Shown: positions 16,817 through 26,524 of the stretch, piece by piece
How the letters are laid out: the number at the start of each line of letters is the position of its first letter
How positions within the stretch are numbered: the first letter of the stretch is position 1
DNA from: Microbacterium sp. 18062
GTDB taxonomy: Bacteria; Actinomycetota; Actinomycetes; Actinomycetales; Microbacteriaceae
DNA length: 64,000 nt
Direction of reading: 5' to 3'
Assembly (NCBI RefSeq): GCF_902706225.1
Contig: NZ_CACSKB010000021.1
Span: 1 to 64,000 of the forward strand
Notes under the pieces: model-generated
The model's input: the letters and a program-made list of their open reading frames with translations, nothing else
Databases searched by the model: none
Told to the model about the DNA's origin: nothing
Program-made: the position numbers and the translations under genes

Positions 16817-18964
16817 ATGACGAACTACGACTCGATCGATTTCTCCCCCCTCGACGCCTTCACCGACGACGAGGTCGTCACGCACTCACCGGTGCGCGAC
16901 GTCCGTCTCGCGTCGGGCAAGGTCCTCGCGCTCATCACGCTCGACAACGGACGCGACCACACGCGGCCCAACACCCTCGGGCCCGCGACTCTGAAGGAGC
17001 TCGGCGAGACGCTCACGGGTCTTCGTGTCCGAGCCGCGGCCGGCGAGATCCAGGCCGTCGGCGTCACCGGGAAGCAGTACATCCTCGCCGCGGGCGCCGA
17101 TCTCTCCGACGTGTCCCGCGTGCCCTCCCGCGAGGCGGCCACGTTGATCGCCCAGCGCGGCCACCAGGTGCTCGGCTCACTGTCCGAGCTCGGCGTGCCC
17201 TCCTTCGCGTTCGTCAACGGCCTCGCGCTCGGGGGCGGTGTCGAGATCGCGCTGAACTCGACGTATCGCACGGTGGACTCCTCGGCCGCCGCCATCGCCC
17301 TGCCCGAGGTGTTCCTCGGCCTCATCCCGGGATGGGGCGGCGCGTACCTGCTCCCGAACCTGATCGGGATCGAGAACGCGCTCGAGGTGGTCATCTCGAA
17401 CCCGCTGAAGCAGAACCGCACCCTGAAGCCGCAGCAGGCCTTCGACCTCGGGATCTTCGACGCGATCTTCTCCCCCGCGAACTACCTCGAGGACTCCCTC
17501 GCCTGGGCCGACGGCGTGCTCTCGGGCGCGGTCAAGGTCGAGCGCAGGAACGAGCCGGGCAAGATCGAACGGCTGACGAAGTGGCCGATCGCGATCAAGG
17601 TGGCCCGCGGCATGCTGGAGAGCCGGATCGGAACGGTGCCGCGCGCGCCGTACGTGGCGCTCGACCTGCTCGAGAGGGCACGCAGCGGCACCAAGGAGGA
17701 CGGCTTCGCCCGTGAGGACGAGGCCCTCGCGGACCTCGTCGTCGGCGACCAGTTCGCGGCGTCGATGTACGCGTTCGATCTCGTCCAGAAGCGGGCCAAG
17801 CGCCCCGTCGGCGCCCCCGACAAGGCCCTCGCCAAGAAGGTCACGAAGGTCGGCGTCATCGGCGCCGGGCTCATGGCGAGCCAGTTCGCGCTCCTGTTCG
17901 TGCGCCGCCTGAAGGTGCCGGTGCTGATCACCGACCTCGACCAGGCGCGCGTCGACAAGAGCATCGCCCACATCCACGAGGAGATCGGCAAGCTCGAGGC
18001 CAAGGGGCGGCTCGACGCCGACACCGCGAACCAGCTGCGCGCGCTCGTGCGCGGGACGACAGACAAGTCGGAGTACGCCGACTGCGACTTCGTCATCGAG
18101 GCGGTCTTCGAAGAGGTCGGCGTGAAGCAGCAGGTGTTCGCCGAGATCGAGCCGCTCATCGCCGACGACGCGATCCTCGCGACGAACACGTCGTCGCTGT
18201 CCGTCGCGGAGATCGGTGCGAAGCTCGCCCGCCCGGAGCGCCTGGTCGGTTTCCACTTCTTCAACCCGGTCGCGGTCATGCCGCTGATCGAGATCGTGAA
18301 GACCCCGGTGACCGACGTCCCGTCCCTCGCCACCGCGTTCGTGGTCGCCAAGGGCCTCGGCAAGAACGCGGTGCTCACCGCGGACGCCCCCGGCTTCGTC
18401 GTGAACCGGCTGCTCGCCAAGGTCATGGGCGAGGCGGCGCGCGCCGTCTACGAGGGGACCCCGCTCCTGACCGTGGAGAAGGCGTTCGCCCCGCTCGGCC
18501 TGCCGATGACGCCGTTCCAGCTGATCGATCTGGTCGGCTGGAAGGTCGCCGCGCACGTGCAGGACACCATGGCGCACGCCTTCCCCGACCGCTTCTTCGC
18601 CTCAGAGAACTTCCACGCCCTCGCCGAGCTTCCGGAGGTCGTAGAGAAGGACAAGCGCGGTGCCGTCAGCGGCTGGACGAAGGCCGCGGAGAAGGTGCTG
18701 AAGGGCGCGGTGGGGTCGTCCCCCGCGTCCGAGGCGACCATCCTGCAACGCGTGCAGGACGGCCTCGCGCAGGAGATCCGGCTGATGCTCGACGAGGGCG
18801 TCGTGCCCGAGGTCGAGGACGTCGACCTGTGCCTCGTCCTCGGCGCCGGGTGGCCCTTCATCGACGGCGGGGCGTCGCCCTACCTCGACCGGGAAGGCGC
18901 ATCGGAACGCGTGTTCGGCGACACGTTCCACCATCCGCCGGTCCGTGGCGTGGCCTCGCGCTGA
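16817..18964 (+). CDS. fadB: 3-hydroxyacyl-CoA dehydrogenase / enoyl-CoA hydratase multienzyme
   Basis: 715 residues. The N-terminal crotonase domain (about 30-300) has the oxyanion loop LAAGADLSD and the second half with LPEVFLGLIPGWGG. The NAD-binding dehydrogenase domain (about 340-525) starts with VGVIGAGLMASQFA and has VGFHFFNPVAVMPLIE. C-terminal helical domains (about 530-700) include APGFVVNRLLAKVMGEAA. It hydrates enoyl-CoA and oxidises the hydroxyacyl-CoA made. The start at the ATG 11 bases after fadA is chosen because the frame upstream lies inside fadA. Confidence 0.96.
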   Translation: MTNYDSIDFSPLDAFTDDEVVTHSPVRDVRLASGKVLALITLDNGRDHTRPNTLGPATLKELGETLTGLRVRAAAGEIQAVGVTGKQYILAAGADLSDVSRVPSREAATLIAQRGHQVLGSLSELGVPSFAFVNGLALGGGVEIALNSTYRTVDSSAAAIALPEVFLGLIPGWGGAYLLPNLIGIENALEVVISNPLKQNRTLKPQQAFDLGIFDAIFSPANYLEDSLAWADGVLSGAVKVERRNEPGKIERLTKWPIAIKVARGMLESRIGTVPRAPYVALDLLERARSGTKEDGFAREDEALADLVVGDQFAASMYAFDLVQKRAKRPVGAPDKALAKKVTKVGVIGAGLMASQFALLFVRRLKVPVLITDLDQARVDKSIAHIHEEIGKLEAKGRLDADTANQLRALVRGTTDKSEYADCDFVIEAVFEEVGVKQQVFAEIEPLIADDAILATNTSSLSVAEIGAKLARPERLVGFHFFNPVAVMPLIEIVKTPVTDVPSLATAFVVAKGLGKNAVLTADAPGFVVNRLLAKVMGEAARAVYEGTPLLTVEKAFAPLGLPMTPFQLIDLVGWKVAAHVQDTMAHAFPDRFFASENFHALAELPEVVEKDKRGAVSGWTKAAEKVLKGAVGSSPASEATILQRVQDGLAQEIRLMLDEGVVPEVEDVDLCLVLGAGWPFIDGGASPYLDREGASERVFGDTFHHPPVRGVASR

Positions 18965-18998
18965 CCCGAAAGCCCTCCCGCTGCGTCTCGCTGCGCGC

Positions 18999-19099
18999 TC
19001 GCGGTCCCTGAACGAGGAGCGAAGCGACGAGACGAAGGAGCCCGGTGGGTGCTTCGTCTCGCATTCGTCTTGCCTTCGGCTCGCTCAGCCACCGGGCTC
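18999..19099. repeat. intergenic repeat with nested inverted repeats
   Basis: A segment of the form GGTCCCTGAACGAGGAGCGAAG is followed by outer arms GAGCCCGGTGG / CCACCGGGCTC (19038-19048 and 19089-19099), and GACGAAG / CTTCGTC arms lie within. A related TGAGCGAGCGCAGCGAGAC unit occurs near 47690. It lies between the convergent fadB and dxs genes and is a likely two-way terminator. Confidence 0.6.
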
Positions 19100-19147
19100 A
19101 CGCAGCGTCAGACCGACGCCTACGCCGCATTCGCCGTCGTGAGCGGA

Positions 19148-21103
19148 TCAGCGATCGTCGGGGGTGCGTGCCGCATCCGGGATGAAGAGCGCCCCTGTGT
19201 CGCCCGAGGGACGCGCGATCGGGATCCGGATGCCGAGCACCTGCGCGACGACGTCCTGGGAGATCTTGGCGGCGGTCAGCCCCGCGTCGTCGAGGATCTG
19301 GTCCCGCGAGGCGTGGTCGATGAACTCGTCGGGCACGCCCAGCTCGTCGACGGCGGTGTCGACGCCCGCCTCGCGGAGCACCTGACGGATCCGGGTGCCG
19401 ATGCCCCCCACGCGGATGCCGTCCTCGATCGTGATCACGAGCCGATGAGCGGCGGCGAGCTCGACGACCGATGCCGGGACGGGCACGACCCAGCGCGGGT
19501 CTACGACGGTCGCCCCGATGCCCTGTGCCGCCAGGCGCGCGGCGACGTCCATCGCCACGTGGGCCATCGGGCCGATGCCGACGATCAGGACATCGGCCGC
19601 GGCCGGTCGGGCGAGCACGTCGACGCCGTCGGGCAGACGCTCGATCGCCGGAAGATCGGGGCTGACCTCGCCCTTCGGATAGCGCAGGACCGTCGGGGCG
19701 TCGTCCACCGCGACCGCCTCCGCCAGCGCCTCGCGCAGCCGCGCCGCGTCGCGCGGTGCGGCGATGCGGATGCGGGGCACGAGCTGCAGGATCGCGAGAT
19801 CCCAGATGCCGTGATGACTCGGGCCGTCGGGACCGGTGACGCCCGCACGGTCGAGCACGAAGGTCACACCGGCACGGTGGAGCGCCACATCCATCAGGAC
19901 CTGGTCGAAGGCGCGGTTCACGAACGTCGCGTAGAGCGCGACGACCGGGTGGAGGCCGCCGTACGCCAGGCCCGCCGCGGATGCCGCGGCGTGCTGCTCC
20001 GCGATGCCCACGTCGTAGACGCGGTCGGGGTGCTTCTGCGCGAACGGCAGGAGCCCCGTGGGGCGCAGCATCGCGGCGGTGATCGCGATGACGTCGGTGC
20101 GCTCGTCGCCGATGCACACCAGCTGCTCGGCGAAGACGTCCGTCCAGGCGGTGCCGCCCCCGCCGCCGAGGGTCTCGCCGGTCACGGGATCGATGCGGCC
20201 CACCGCATGGAACTGATCGGCCTCGTCGTCGATCGCCGGCTGGTATCCGCGCCCCTTCTCGGTGATCACGTGGACGATGACGGGCGCTCCGTAGTTCTTC
20301 GCGAGCTGCAGCGTCTCCAGCAGGGTGGGGATGTCGTGACCGTCGACCGGGCCCAGGTACTTGATGTCGAGGTTCGAATACAGCGCCTCGTTGTTCGTGA
20401 AACGGGAGAGGAAGCCGTGCGTGCCGCCGCGCACGCCTCGATACACGGCGCGAGCGGCCGGCCCCAGCTTGGTGAACAGGTTCCGCGATCCGCGATGCAG
20501 GGTCTGGTACGCGTCGCCCGTGCGCACCCGGTTGAGATACCGGGCCATTCCGCCGATCGTCGGGGCGTACGAGCGCCCGTTGTCGTTCACGACGATGACG
20601 AGGTTGCGGTCGTTGTCGTCAGAGATGTTGTTCAGCGCCTCCCACGTCATGCCGCCGGTCAAGGCGCCGTCGCCGACCACCGCCACGACGTGCCGGTCCG
20701 TGCGTCCGGTGCGGGCGAAAGCGCGGGAGATGCCGTCGGCCCAGCTCAGCGAGCTCGACGCGTGCGAGGACTCGACGATGTCGTGCGGGCTCTCGGCGCG
20801 CTGCGGGTATCCGGCGAGTCCCCCGCGTGAGCGCAGTCCCGAGAAGTCGCGACGGCCGGTGAGGAGCTTGTGCACGTAGGACTGATGCCCGGTGTCGAAG
20901 ATGATGGGGTCGCCCGGCGAGTCGAACACGCGGTGAAGGGCGATCGTCAGCTCCACGACACCGAGGTTCGGGCCGAGGTGACCGCCCGTGCGCGCCACGT
21001 TCTCGATCAGGAACGATCGGGTCTCCGCGGCGAGCTGCTCGAGCTGCTCGAGCGTCAACGCGTCGAGATCACGAGGTCCCGAGAGGGAGGTGAGCAGGGA
21101 CAT
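19148..21103 (-). CDS. dxs: 1-deoxy-D-xylulose-5-phosphate synthase
   Basis: 651 residues, ATG with AAAGGAG five bases before. The thiamine-diphosphate binding motif runs from VGDGALTGGMTWEALNN to VVNDN; the first catalytic His region is TGHQSYVHKLLTGR. The transketolase middle domain has VGIAEQHAAASAAGLAYGG and the C-terminal domain ends the protein. It joins pyruvate and glyceraldehyde 3-phosphate as the first step of the MEP isoprenoid pathway. It stands alone, between a repeat region and the acnA terminator. Confidence 0.97.
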   Translation of the reverse strand: MSLLTSLSGPRDLDALTLEQLEQLAAETRSFLIENVARTGGHLGPNLGVVELTIALHRVFDSPGDPIIFDTGHQSYVHKLLTGRRDFSGLRSRGGLAGYPQRAESPHDIVESSHASSSLSWADGISRAFARTGRTDRHVVAVVGDGALTGGMTWEALNNISDDNDRNLVIVVNDNGRSYAPTIGGMARYLNRVRTGDAYQTLHRGSRNLFTKLGPAARAVYRGVRGGTHGFLSRFTNNEALYSNLDIKYLGPVDGHDIPTLLETLQLAKNYGAPVIVHVITEKGRGYQPAIDDEADQFHAVGRIDPVTGETLGGGGGTAWTDVFAEQLVCIGDERTDVIAITAAMLRPTGLLPFAQKHPDRVYDVGIAEQHAAASAAGLAYGGLHPVVALYATFVNRAFDQVLMDVALHRAGVTFVLDRAGVTGPDGPSHHGIWDLAILQLVPRIRIAAPRDAARLREALAEAVAVDDAPTVLRYPKGEVSPDLPAIERLPDGVDVLARPAAADVLIVGIGPMAHVAMDVAARLAAQGIGATVVDPRWVVPVPASVVELAAAHRLVITIEDGIRVGGIGTRIRQVLREAGVDTAVDELGVPDEFIDHASRDQILDDAGLTAAKISQDVVAQVLGIRIPIARPSGDTGALFIPDAARTPDDR

Positions 21104-21194
21104 CCCACTCCTTTCGCCGTCGAGGACCGTTCGGAAGAACGTCGGCCCAGTCTAGTTCGGGCGCGACGCTGAAGCGCGGAACCCGATCGGGACG

Positions 21195-21229
21195 ACGACG
21201 GCCCCGACGCGGAACGCCGGGGCCGTCGT
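21195..21229 (-). terminator. terminator of the aconitase gene
   Basis: Perfect 12-base-pair stem ACGACGGCCCCG / CGGGGCCGTCGT with an 11-base loop, nine bases after the acnA stop. Confidence 0.75.
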
Positions 21230-21237
21230 GGTCGGGC

Positions 21238-24072
21238 TCAGACGAGCGAGCGCAGCACGTACTGCAGGATGCCGCCGTTGCGGTAGTAGTCCGCCTCGCC
21301 GGGGGTGTCGATACGCACGATCGCGTCGAACTCCACGGTCTCCTTGCCGGCCGCCGAGAACTCGCTCGGGGCGGCGGTGACGCGGACGGTCTTCGGCGTG
21401 ACACCCTCGTTGAGCTTCTCGAGCCCCGAGATCGAGACGATCTCGGTCCCGTCGAGCCCGAGGGACTCCCAGCTCTCACCCGTGGGGAACTGGAGCGGAA
21501 CGACGCCCATGCCGATGAGGTTCGACCGGTGGATGCGCTCGAAGCTCTCGGTGATGACGGCCTTGACCCCGAGCAGGCTCGTGCCCTTCGCCGCCCAGTC
21601 GCGCGACGAGCCGGAACCGTACTCCTTGCCGCCGAAGATCACGAGCGGCGTGCCCGCATCCTGGTAGTTCCGGCTCGCGTCGTAGATGTACGACTGCGGG
21701 CCGCCCTCCAGGGTGAAGTCGCGCGTGTAGCCGCCCTCGACCACCGCACCGTCGTTGACGGCGCTCACGAGCAGGTTCTTCAGACGGATGTTGGCGAACG
21801 TGCCGCGGATCATGACCTCATGGTTGCCGCGACGCGAGCCGTAGGAGTTGAAGTCCTTGCGGTCGACGCCGTGCTCGGCGAGATACTGCGCCGCGGGCGT
21901 GCCGGGCTTGATATTTCCGGCGGGGCTGATGTGGTCGGTCGTGACCGAGTCGCCGAGCGTCGCGAGCACCCGTGCGCCCGAGATGTCGGAGACGGGGGTC
22001 AGCTCCATCGTCATGCCCTCGAAGTACGGCGCCTTCCGGACGTACGTCGAGTCGGTGTCCCATTCGAAGATGGGACCGGTCGGGGTCGGCAGGTTCTTCC
22101 AGCGGTCGTCGCCCTCGAAGACGGTGGCGTACTGCTTGATGAACTGCTCACGAGAGATCGACGAGTCGATGACCTCCTGCACCTCCTCCGGGGAGGGCCA
22201 GATGTCCTTGAGGAAGACGTCGTCGCCGTTCTGGTCCTTGCCGAGCGCGTCCGTCTCGAAGTCGAAGTTCATCGAACCGGCGAGGGCGTAGGCGACCACC
22301 AGCGGCGGCGACGCGAGGTAGTTCATCTTCACGTCGGGGCTGATGCGACCCTCGAAGTTGCGGTTCCCCGACAGGACGGCGGTGACGGCGAGATCGTTGT
22401 CGTTGATCGCCGCGGAGACCTCCTCGATGAGCGGACCGGAGTTGCCGATGCAGATCGTGCAGCCGTATCCGACCGTGTAGAAGTCGAGGCCCTCGAGCGC
22501 CTTGTCGAGACCGGACTTCTCGTAGTAGTCGGTGACGACCTTCGAGCCCGGGCCGAGCGTCGTCTTGACCCACGGCTTGCGCTTGAGCCCCTTGTCGACG
22601 GCGTTGCGCGCCAGCAGTCCCGCGGCGAGCATCACCGAAGGGTTCGACGTGTTGGTGCAGGACGTGATCGCCGCGAGGGTCACCGCGCCGTTGTCGAGGA
22701 TGTACGACGATCCCTCGGGGGTCGTGACCTTGACGGGCCGCGATGCGGCGGCAGGACCACCGGACGAGATCAGGATCTCGCCGGTGTCGGCGTTCTCCTC
22801 GCCCGGAACGGGGCCCGGGTCGGAGGCCGGGAACGATCCCTCCCCCTCGAGGTCGACGATCGAGTCGGACGTCTCGGCCGTCGCATAGTTCAGGATGTCC
22901 TTCTCGAACTGCGACTTCGCCTCGGACAGCAGGATGCGGTCCTGAGGGCGCTTCGGGCCGGCGATCGAGGGGACGACGGTCGCGAGGTCCAGCTCCATGT
23001 ATTCGCTGAACGCGATCTCGCGGGACGCATCGTGCCAGAGCGACTGCGTCTTGGCGTATGCCTCGACGAGCGCGACCGTCTGCTCGCTGCGGCCGGTCAG
23101 GCGCAGGTACTCGAGCGTGACGTCGTCGACGGGGAACATGGCGGCCGTCGATCCGAACTCGGGGCTCATGTTGCCGATGGTCGCGCGGTTGGCGAGCGGC
23201 ACCGACGCGACGCCCTCGCCGTAGAACTCGACGAACTTGCCGACGACGCCGTGCTTGCGCAGCATGTCGGTGATCGTCAGCACGACGTCGGTCGCGGTGA
23301 CGCCCGGGGGGATCTCGCCCGTGAGCTTGAAGCCGACCACGCGAGGGATGAGCATCGACACCGGCTGACCGAGCATGGCCGCCTCGGCTTCGATGCCGCC
23401 GACGCCCCAGCCCAGCACGCCGAGGCCGTTGACCATGGTCGTGTGAGAGTCGGTGCCGACACAGGTGTCGGGGTAGGCGCGCAGCACGCCGCCGACCTCG
23501 CGGTCGTACACGACCTTGGCGAGGTGCTCGATGTTGACCTGGTGGACGATGCCGGTGCCCGGGGGCACGACCTTGAAGTCCTGGAACGCGCCCTGGCCCC
23601 ACCGCAGGAACTGATACCGCTCGCCGTTGCGCTCGTACTCGATCTCGACGTTGCGCTCGAGGGCGTTCTCGGAGCCGAAGAGGTCGGCGATCACCGAGTG
23701 GTCGATGACCATCTCGGCCGGCGACAGCGGGTTGATCTTGTTGGCGTCTCCGCCCAGGGCGGTCACCGCCTCGCGCATGGTCGCGAGGTCGACGATGCAG
23801 GGCACGCCGGTGAAGTCCTGCATGACCACACGCGCCGGGGTGAACTGGATCTCGGTGTCGGGGTCCGCGTTCGGGTCCCACGAGCCGAGGGCCTGGATCT
23901 GCTCCTTCGTGACGTTGGCACCGTCCTCGGTGCGCAGCAGGTTCTCGAGGAGGACCTTCAGGCTGAACGGGAGCTTCTCGTGACCGGCGACGGTGTCGAT
24001 CCGAAAGATCTCGTAGTCGGTGCTGCCGACCGTCAGGGTGCTCTTGGCACCGAAGCTGTCAACCGTGGACAC
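21238..24072 (-). CDS. acnA: aconitate hydratase A
   Basis: 944 residues. The GTG at 24072 is chosen because AAGGAG stands seven bases before it; the open frame goes further but into Arg/Pro-rich noncoding sequence. The Fe-S ligands are seen in [13 protein letters not shown] and [12 protein letters not shown]. The substrate-binding region TVGSDSH-like reads [20 protein letters not shown], and the swivel domain has [17 protein letters not shown] and [10 protein letters not shown]. It interconverts citrate and isocitrate; homologues can act as iron-responsive RNA-binding proteins. A strong palindrome lies 112-135 bases upstream. Confidence 0.97.
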   Translation of the reverse strand: MSTVDSFGAKSTLTVGSTDYEIFRIDTVAGHEKLPFSLKVLLENLLRTEDGANVTKEQIQALGSWDPNADPDTEIQFTPARVVMQDFTGVPCIVDLATMREAVTALGGDANKINPLSPAEMVIDHSVIADLFGSENALERNVEIEYERNGERYQFLRWGQGAFQDFKVVPPGTGIVHQVNIEHLAKVVYDREVGGVLRAYPDTCVGTDSHTTMVNGLGVLGWGVGGIEAEAAMLGQPVSMLIPRVVGFKLTGEIPPGVTATDVVLTITDMLRKHGVVGKFVEFYGEGVASVPLANRATIGNMSPEFGSTAAMFPVDDVTLEYLRLTGRSEQTVALVEAYAKTQSLWHDASREIAFSEYMELDLATVVPSIAGPKRPQDRILLSEAKSQFEKDILNYATAETSDSIVDLEGEGSFPASDPGPVPGEENADTGEILISSGGPAAASRPVKVTTPEGSSYILDNGAVTLAAITSCTNTSNPSVMLAAGLLARNAVDKGLKRKPWVKTTLGPGSKVVTDYYEKSGLDKALEGLDFYTVGYGCTICIGNSGPLIEEVSAAINDNDLAVTAVLSGNRNFEGRISPDVKMNYLASPPLVVAYALAGSMNFDFETDALGKDQNGDDVFLKDIWPSPEEVQEVIDSSISREQFIKQYATVFEGDDRWKNLPTPTGPIFEWDTDSTYVRKAPYFEGMTMELTPVSDISGARVLATLGDSVTTDHISPAGNIKPGTPAAQYLAEHGVDRKDFNSYGSRRGNHEVMIRGTFANIRLKNLLVSAVNDGAVVEGGYTRDFTLEGGPQSYIYDASRNYQDAGTPLVIFGGKEYGSGSSRDWAAKGTSLLGVKAVITESFERIHRSNLIGMGVVPLQFPTGESWESLGLDGTEIVSISGLEKLNEGVTPKTVRVTAAPSEFSAAGKETVEFDAIVRIDTPGEADYYRNGGILQYVLRSLV

Positions 24073-24183
24073 GTGTGTCTCCTTCGTCGGCGTGGACGGG
24101 CGTCGTCGCGGGGCTCGCTGACCCCATCCTCCCCGCGTCCGCGGCGGGGAGCTAGCAAGGCATGCCTTACCGGGAGCCCGCAC

Positions 24184-24207
24184 ATTTATCTTGATGTCAA
24201 GATAAAT
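24184..24207. promoter_or_regulatory. palindromic operator upstream of acnA, PecS/TamR (MarR) type
   Basis: Arms of 11 bases, ATTTATCTTGA and TCAAGATAAAT, around a two-base centre. It is markedly AT-rich in a GC-rich region, ends three bases before the stop codon of the upstream gene, and lies 112-135 bases before the acnA start. The core TATCTTGA-TCAAGATA is like operators of PecS-group MarR regulators; TamR of that group is reported to act on aconitase in Streptomyces coelicolor. Confidence 0.6.
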
Positions 24208-24210
24208 ATA

Positions 24211-24972
24211 TCACTCGGCCGCCCCGGCACGGCCCCGCCGGTCGTCCGTGGCACGGCGCGGATACAGGGCACGCGCCGTGAGCCACGTCACGGCCACGAG
24301 AGGGGCGAACAGCGGCAGTCCCATCGCGATCTTGAGGGTGCCGAGCAGCGCCACCGCGCTCTCGCGGTTCGCCGGGTCGAGCGAGCTCAGGTAGATCGGG
24401 AACTGCACCGCCAGGCGCGCGGCGAACAGGCCCGCCCACGCGATGGTCAGCCAGAAGAAGGTGCGGCGCTTGCGGCGGTCGGCGCGCCAGGCGACGCCCT
24501 CGCCCATGAGGTAGCCGGCGGCGAGTCCGATGAGCGGCCAGCCGACGAGCGCGGAGATCAGCATCCCCAGTCCGTAGACGAGGTTGGTGAGCAATCCCGG
24601 CACGAAGTTGTCCGAGGGGTTGCCGGTGATGAGCGCGAGCGCCGCGGCGATCACGGCCGCGGCGAGTCCGCCGATGGCCGCAGCGGGCGGGGACTTCTGC
24701 CCGAAACGCACGATCGTGAACACGACGGCCACGCCCACGGATGCGGCGAGCGAGGGGATCAGCTGCGCCGTGACGGTGAACACCACGACGAAGAGGAGGC
24801 TCGGCAGGACCGACTCGACGATGCCCCGCCATCCGCCCATCGCACGCCAGACGACATGCCCGGTCGACGCCTCGTCCGCCGGATCGAGTCCCGCGCGACG
24901 GGCCGCCGACCCCAGCGCCTCTCCGATCATCTCCGAGGGGCGCGGCTCGCGCCGCGGCTTCTCCTCGCTCAC
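24211..24972 (-). CDS. DUF3159 membrane protein
   Basis: 253 residues. GTG start overlaps the stop of the DUF3710 gene by GTGA, so it is coupled to it. After a charged N-terminal 45 residues come at least five hydrophobic segments (about 58-80, 85-100, 105-120, 135-165, 180-200), as in the DUF3159 family of actinobacterial inner-membrane proteins. The function is unknown. It closes the dut / DUF3710 / DUF3159 operon. Confidence 0.88.
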   Translation of the reverse strand: MSEEKPRREPRPSEMIGEALGSAARRAGLDPADEASTGHVVWRAMGGWRGIVESVLPSLLFVVVFTVTAQLIPSLAASVGVAVVFTIVRFGQKSPPAAAIGGLAAAVIAAALALITGNPSDNFVPGLLTNLVYGLGMLISALVGWPLIGLAAGYLMGEGVAWRADRRKRRTFFWLTIAWAGLFAARLAVQFPIYLSSLDPANRESAVALLGTLKIAMGLPLFAPLVAVTWLTARALYPRRATDDRRGRAGAAE

Positions 24973-25568
24973 GCGCTGCCCGGCGTGGCCGGCATCTTCA
25001 GCGGGATGAGATCGCGCGGCGGCATCGGCGAGGATCCACGGACGACCACGAGCGAGCGGAAGAGGTCCTCGATCTGCGCCGCAGCCTTGACATCGCCGGT
25101 CGCGGCGCCCCCGATGACCCCGCGCAGGAACCACCGCGGCCCGTCGACGCCGACGAACCGGGCGAGCCGTTTCGCGGCCGACCCCGTGTCGCCGCCGACG
25201 ACGACCGGGACCTCCGCGAGCAGCTCGGGACCGAGAGGGCCTTCGCGCTCCTCGACCCGTCCGCCCTGCTGACGGACCTGCTGACGGATCTGCTCGCGCG
25301 TCTCCTCCCACAGGCCCGTCGAACGCGGCGCCGCGAACGGCTGCACCTGCAGGGTCGAGTCGGCGTAGTCGAGCCCGACCGCGACGATGCGTTTGCTCTG
25401 CTCCTCGACCTCCAGCCTGAGGTTGAGGCCCTCCCGCGGCAGCACCTTGATCGCGCCCAGATCGATGTAGGGACGGACCGGGTTCACCTCCGACTCGTCG
25501 AACGGACCCGCCTCGGCGCGGTCGTCGGGAGCGGACTTGTCGAGCGGTTCCAGCGACGCGTCGCTCAT
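24969..25568 (-). CDS. DUF3710 family protein
   Basis: 199 residues. The conserved stretch YIDLGAIKVLPREGLNLRLE (about 34-53) and the following barrel-like strands with GLWEETREQIRQQV are typical of DUF3710, an actinobacterial family of unknown role. ATG overlaps the dut stop by four bases. The dut-DUF3710-DUF3159 order is common in actinobacteria, which suggests joint function, possibly in nucleotide or cell-envelope upkeep, but nothing in the sequence decides it. Confidence 0.9.
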   Translation of the reverse strand: MSDASLEPLDKSAPDDRAEAGPFDESEVNPVRPYIDLGAIKVLPREGLNLRLEVEEQSKRIVAVGLDYADSTLQVQPFAAPRSTGLWEETREQIRQQVRQQGGRVEEREGPLGPELLAEVPVVVGGDTGSAAKRLARFVGVDGPRWFLRGVIGGAATGDVKAAAQIEDLFRSLVVVRGSSPMPPRDLIPLKMPATPGSA

Positions 25569-26017
25569 CGGGGACTCCTCTGGGTGTCGTAGCCGGTCGA
25601 TCCGAACCCGCCGTCGCCGCGCACGCTGGCAGGCAACTCGTCGACGGGAACGAAACGCACCGGGGGGACGTGCATGACGATGAGCTGGGCGATCCGGTCG
25701 CCGACGGCCACGTCGTACGCCGCATCGCGGTCCGTGTTCAGCAGGGTGACCTTGATCTCGCCGCGGTATCCGGCGTCCACCGTGCCCGGCGCGTTCAGCA
25801 CCGTGATGCCGTGCTTGGCCGCCAGGCCGCTGCGCGGAACCACGAACGCCACGTGCTCGTCGGGGAGGGCGATGCGCACACCGGTCGCGATCAGGGCGCG
25901 TGCGCCGGCCTCGATCCGTACCGCCTCGGCGGCCACCAGGTCCGCTCCCGCATCGCCGGGGTGCGCATAGGCCGGGACGACCGACGCGATAATGGGGACA
26001 TCCACGCTTTCGGTCAC
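25565..26017 (-). CDS. dut: dUTP diphosphatase
   Basis: 150 residues, the usual size for a trimeric dUTPase. Motifs in order: 1 HPGDAGADL, 2 VPRSGLAAKHG, 3 NAPGTVDAGYRGEIKVTLLN, 4 GDRIAQLIV, and 5 GDGGFGSTGY with the Phe that stacks on uracil. It removes dUTP and makes dUMP for thymidylate synthesis. It heads a three-gene operon and is divergent from the DUF3093 gene with only 12 bases between starts. Confidence 0.97.
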   Translation of the reverse strand: MTESVDVPIIASVVPAYAHPGDAGADLVAAEAVRIEAGARALIATGVRIALPDEHVAFVVPRSGLAAKHGITVLNAPGTVDAGYRGEIKVTLLNTDRDAAYDVAVGDRIAQLIVMHVPPVRFVPVDELPASVRGDGGFGSTGYDTQRSPR

Positions 26018-26029
26018 CCAACGAGGGTA

Positions 26030-26524
26030 ATGCAGATCATGAGCCCAGACGCCCGTTCCGACGCCTTCGTGTACCGCGAGCGCCTCAGCCCGTCCCTACG
26101 GGTGCTCGTCGCGTCAGCGCTGTGTGCACCGATGGTGGCACTCGTCCTGACCCCGGTCGACACGACGGTCGCCCTCGCGGCCGGCGCGGTCGCGGCGGTG
26201 CTGATCATCGCGGGGCTCGTCGCCGCCTCACCGCGGATACGGGTCGAGGACGGCGTCCTGTACGCCGGGCGCGCCCACATCGACGTCGGCCTGCTCGGCG
26301 ATCCGGTGGCGCTGGTCAGCGAGGACGCACGGAACGCGCGCGGCAGAGATCTGGATCCGCGCTCTTGGACCGTGGTGCGCGGAGGCATCGACGGCGTGCT
26401 CGTCGTACCGATCGCGGATGCAGAAGATCCGGCGCCGAACTGGATCATCTCCAGTCGGACACCGGATCGTCTTGCCGCCGCGCTGCGTCGAGCGCGGGCT
26501 AGGCCGAGCACTCCACGCAGATGA
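26030..26524 (+). CDS. DUF3093 family membrane protein
   Basis: 164 residues from ATG at 26030 (or ATG at 26039). Two membrane segments at about 22-40 and 45-65 in a short hairpin are followed by a soluble domain with RIRVEDGVLYAGRAHIDV and APNWIISSRTPDRLAAAL. This matches DUF3093, found next to dut and DUF4193 in actinobacteria. Its 3' end overlaps the convergent DUF4193 gene by 26 bases. Neither start has a good ribosome site, so a leaderless transcript is possible. Confidence 0.88.
   Translation: MQIMSPDARSDAFVYRERLSPSLRVLVASALCAPMVALVLTPVDTTVALAAGAVAAVLIIAGLVAASPRIRVEDGVLYAGRAHIDVGLLGDPVALVSEDARNARGRDLDPRSWTVVRGGIDGVLVVPIADAEDPAPNWIISSRTPDRLAAALRRARARPSTPRR

Noticed and set aside
24157..24175. 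Confident DtxR/IdeR iron box before acnA
   Set aside because: Only the central palindrome fits; fewer than half of the 19 consensus bases match, so it is kept only as a weak finding.
21529..25272. Plus-strand open frame of over 1200 codons opposite acnA
   Set aside because: It is a shadow caused by high GC and strong codon bias of acnA; its product is low-complexity Arg/Asp/Val/Gly and has no domain.
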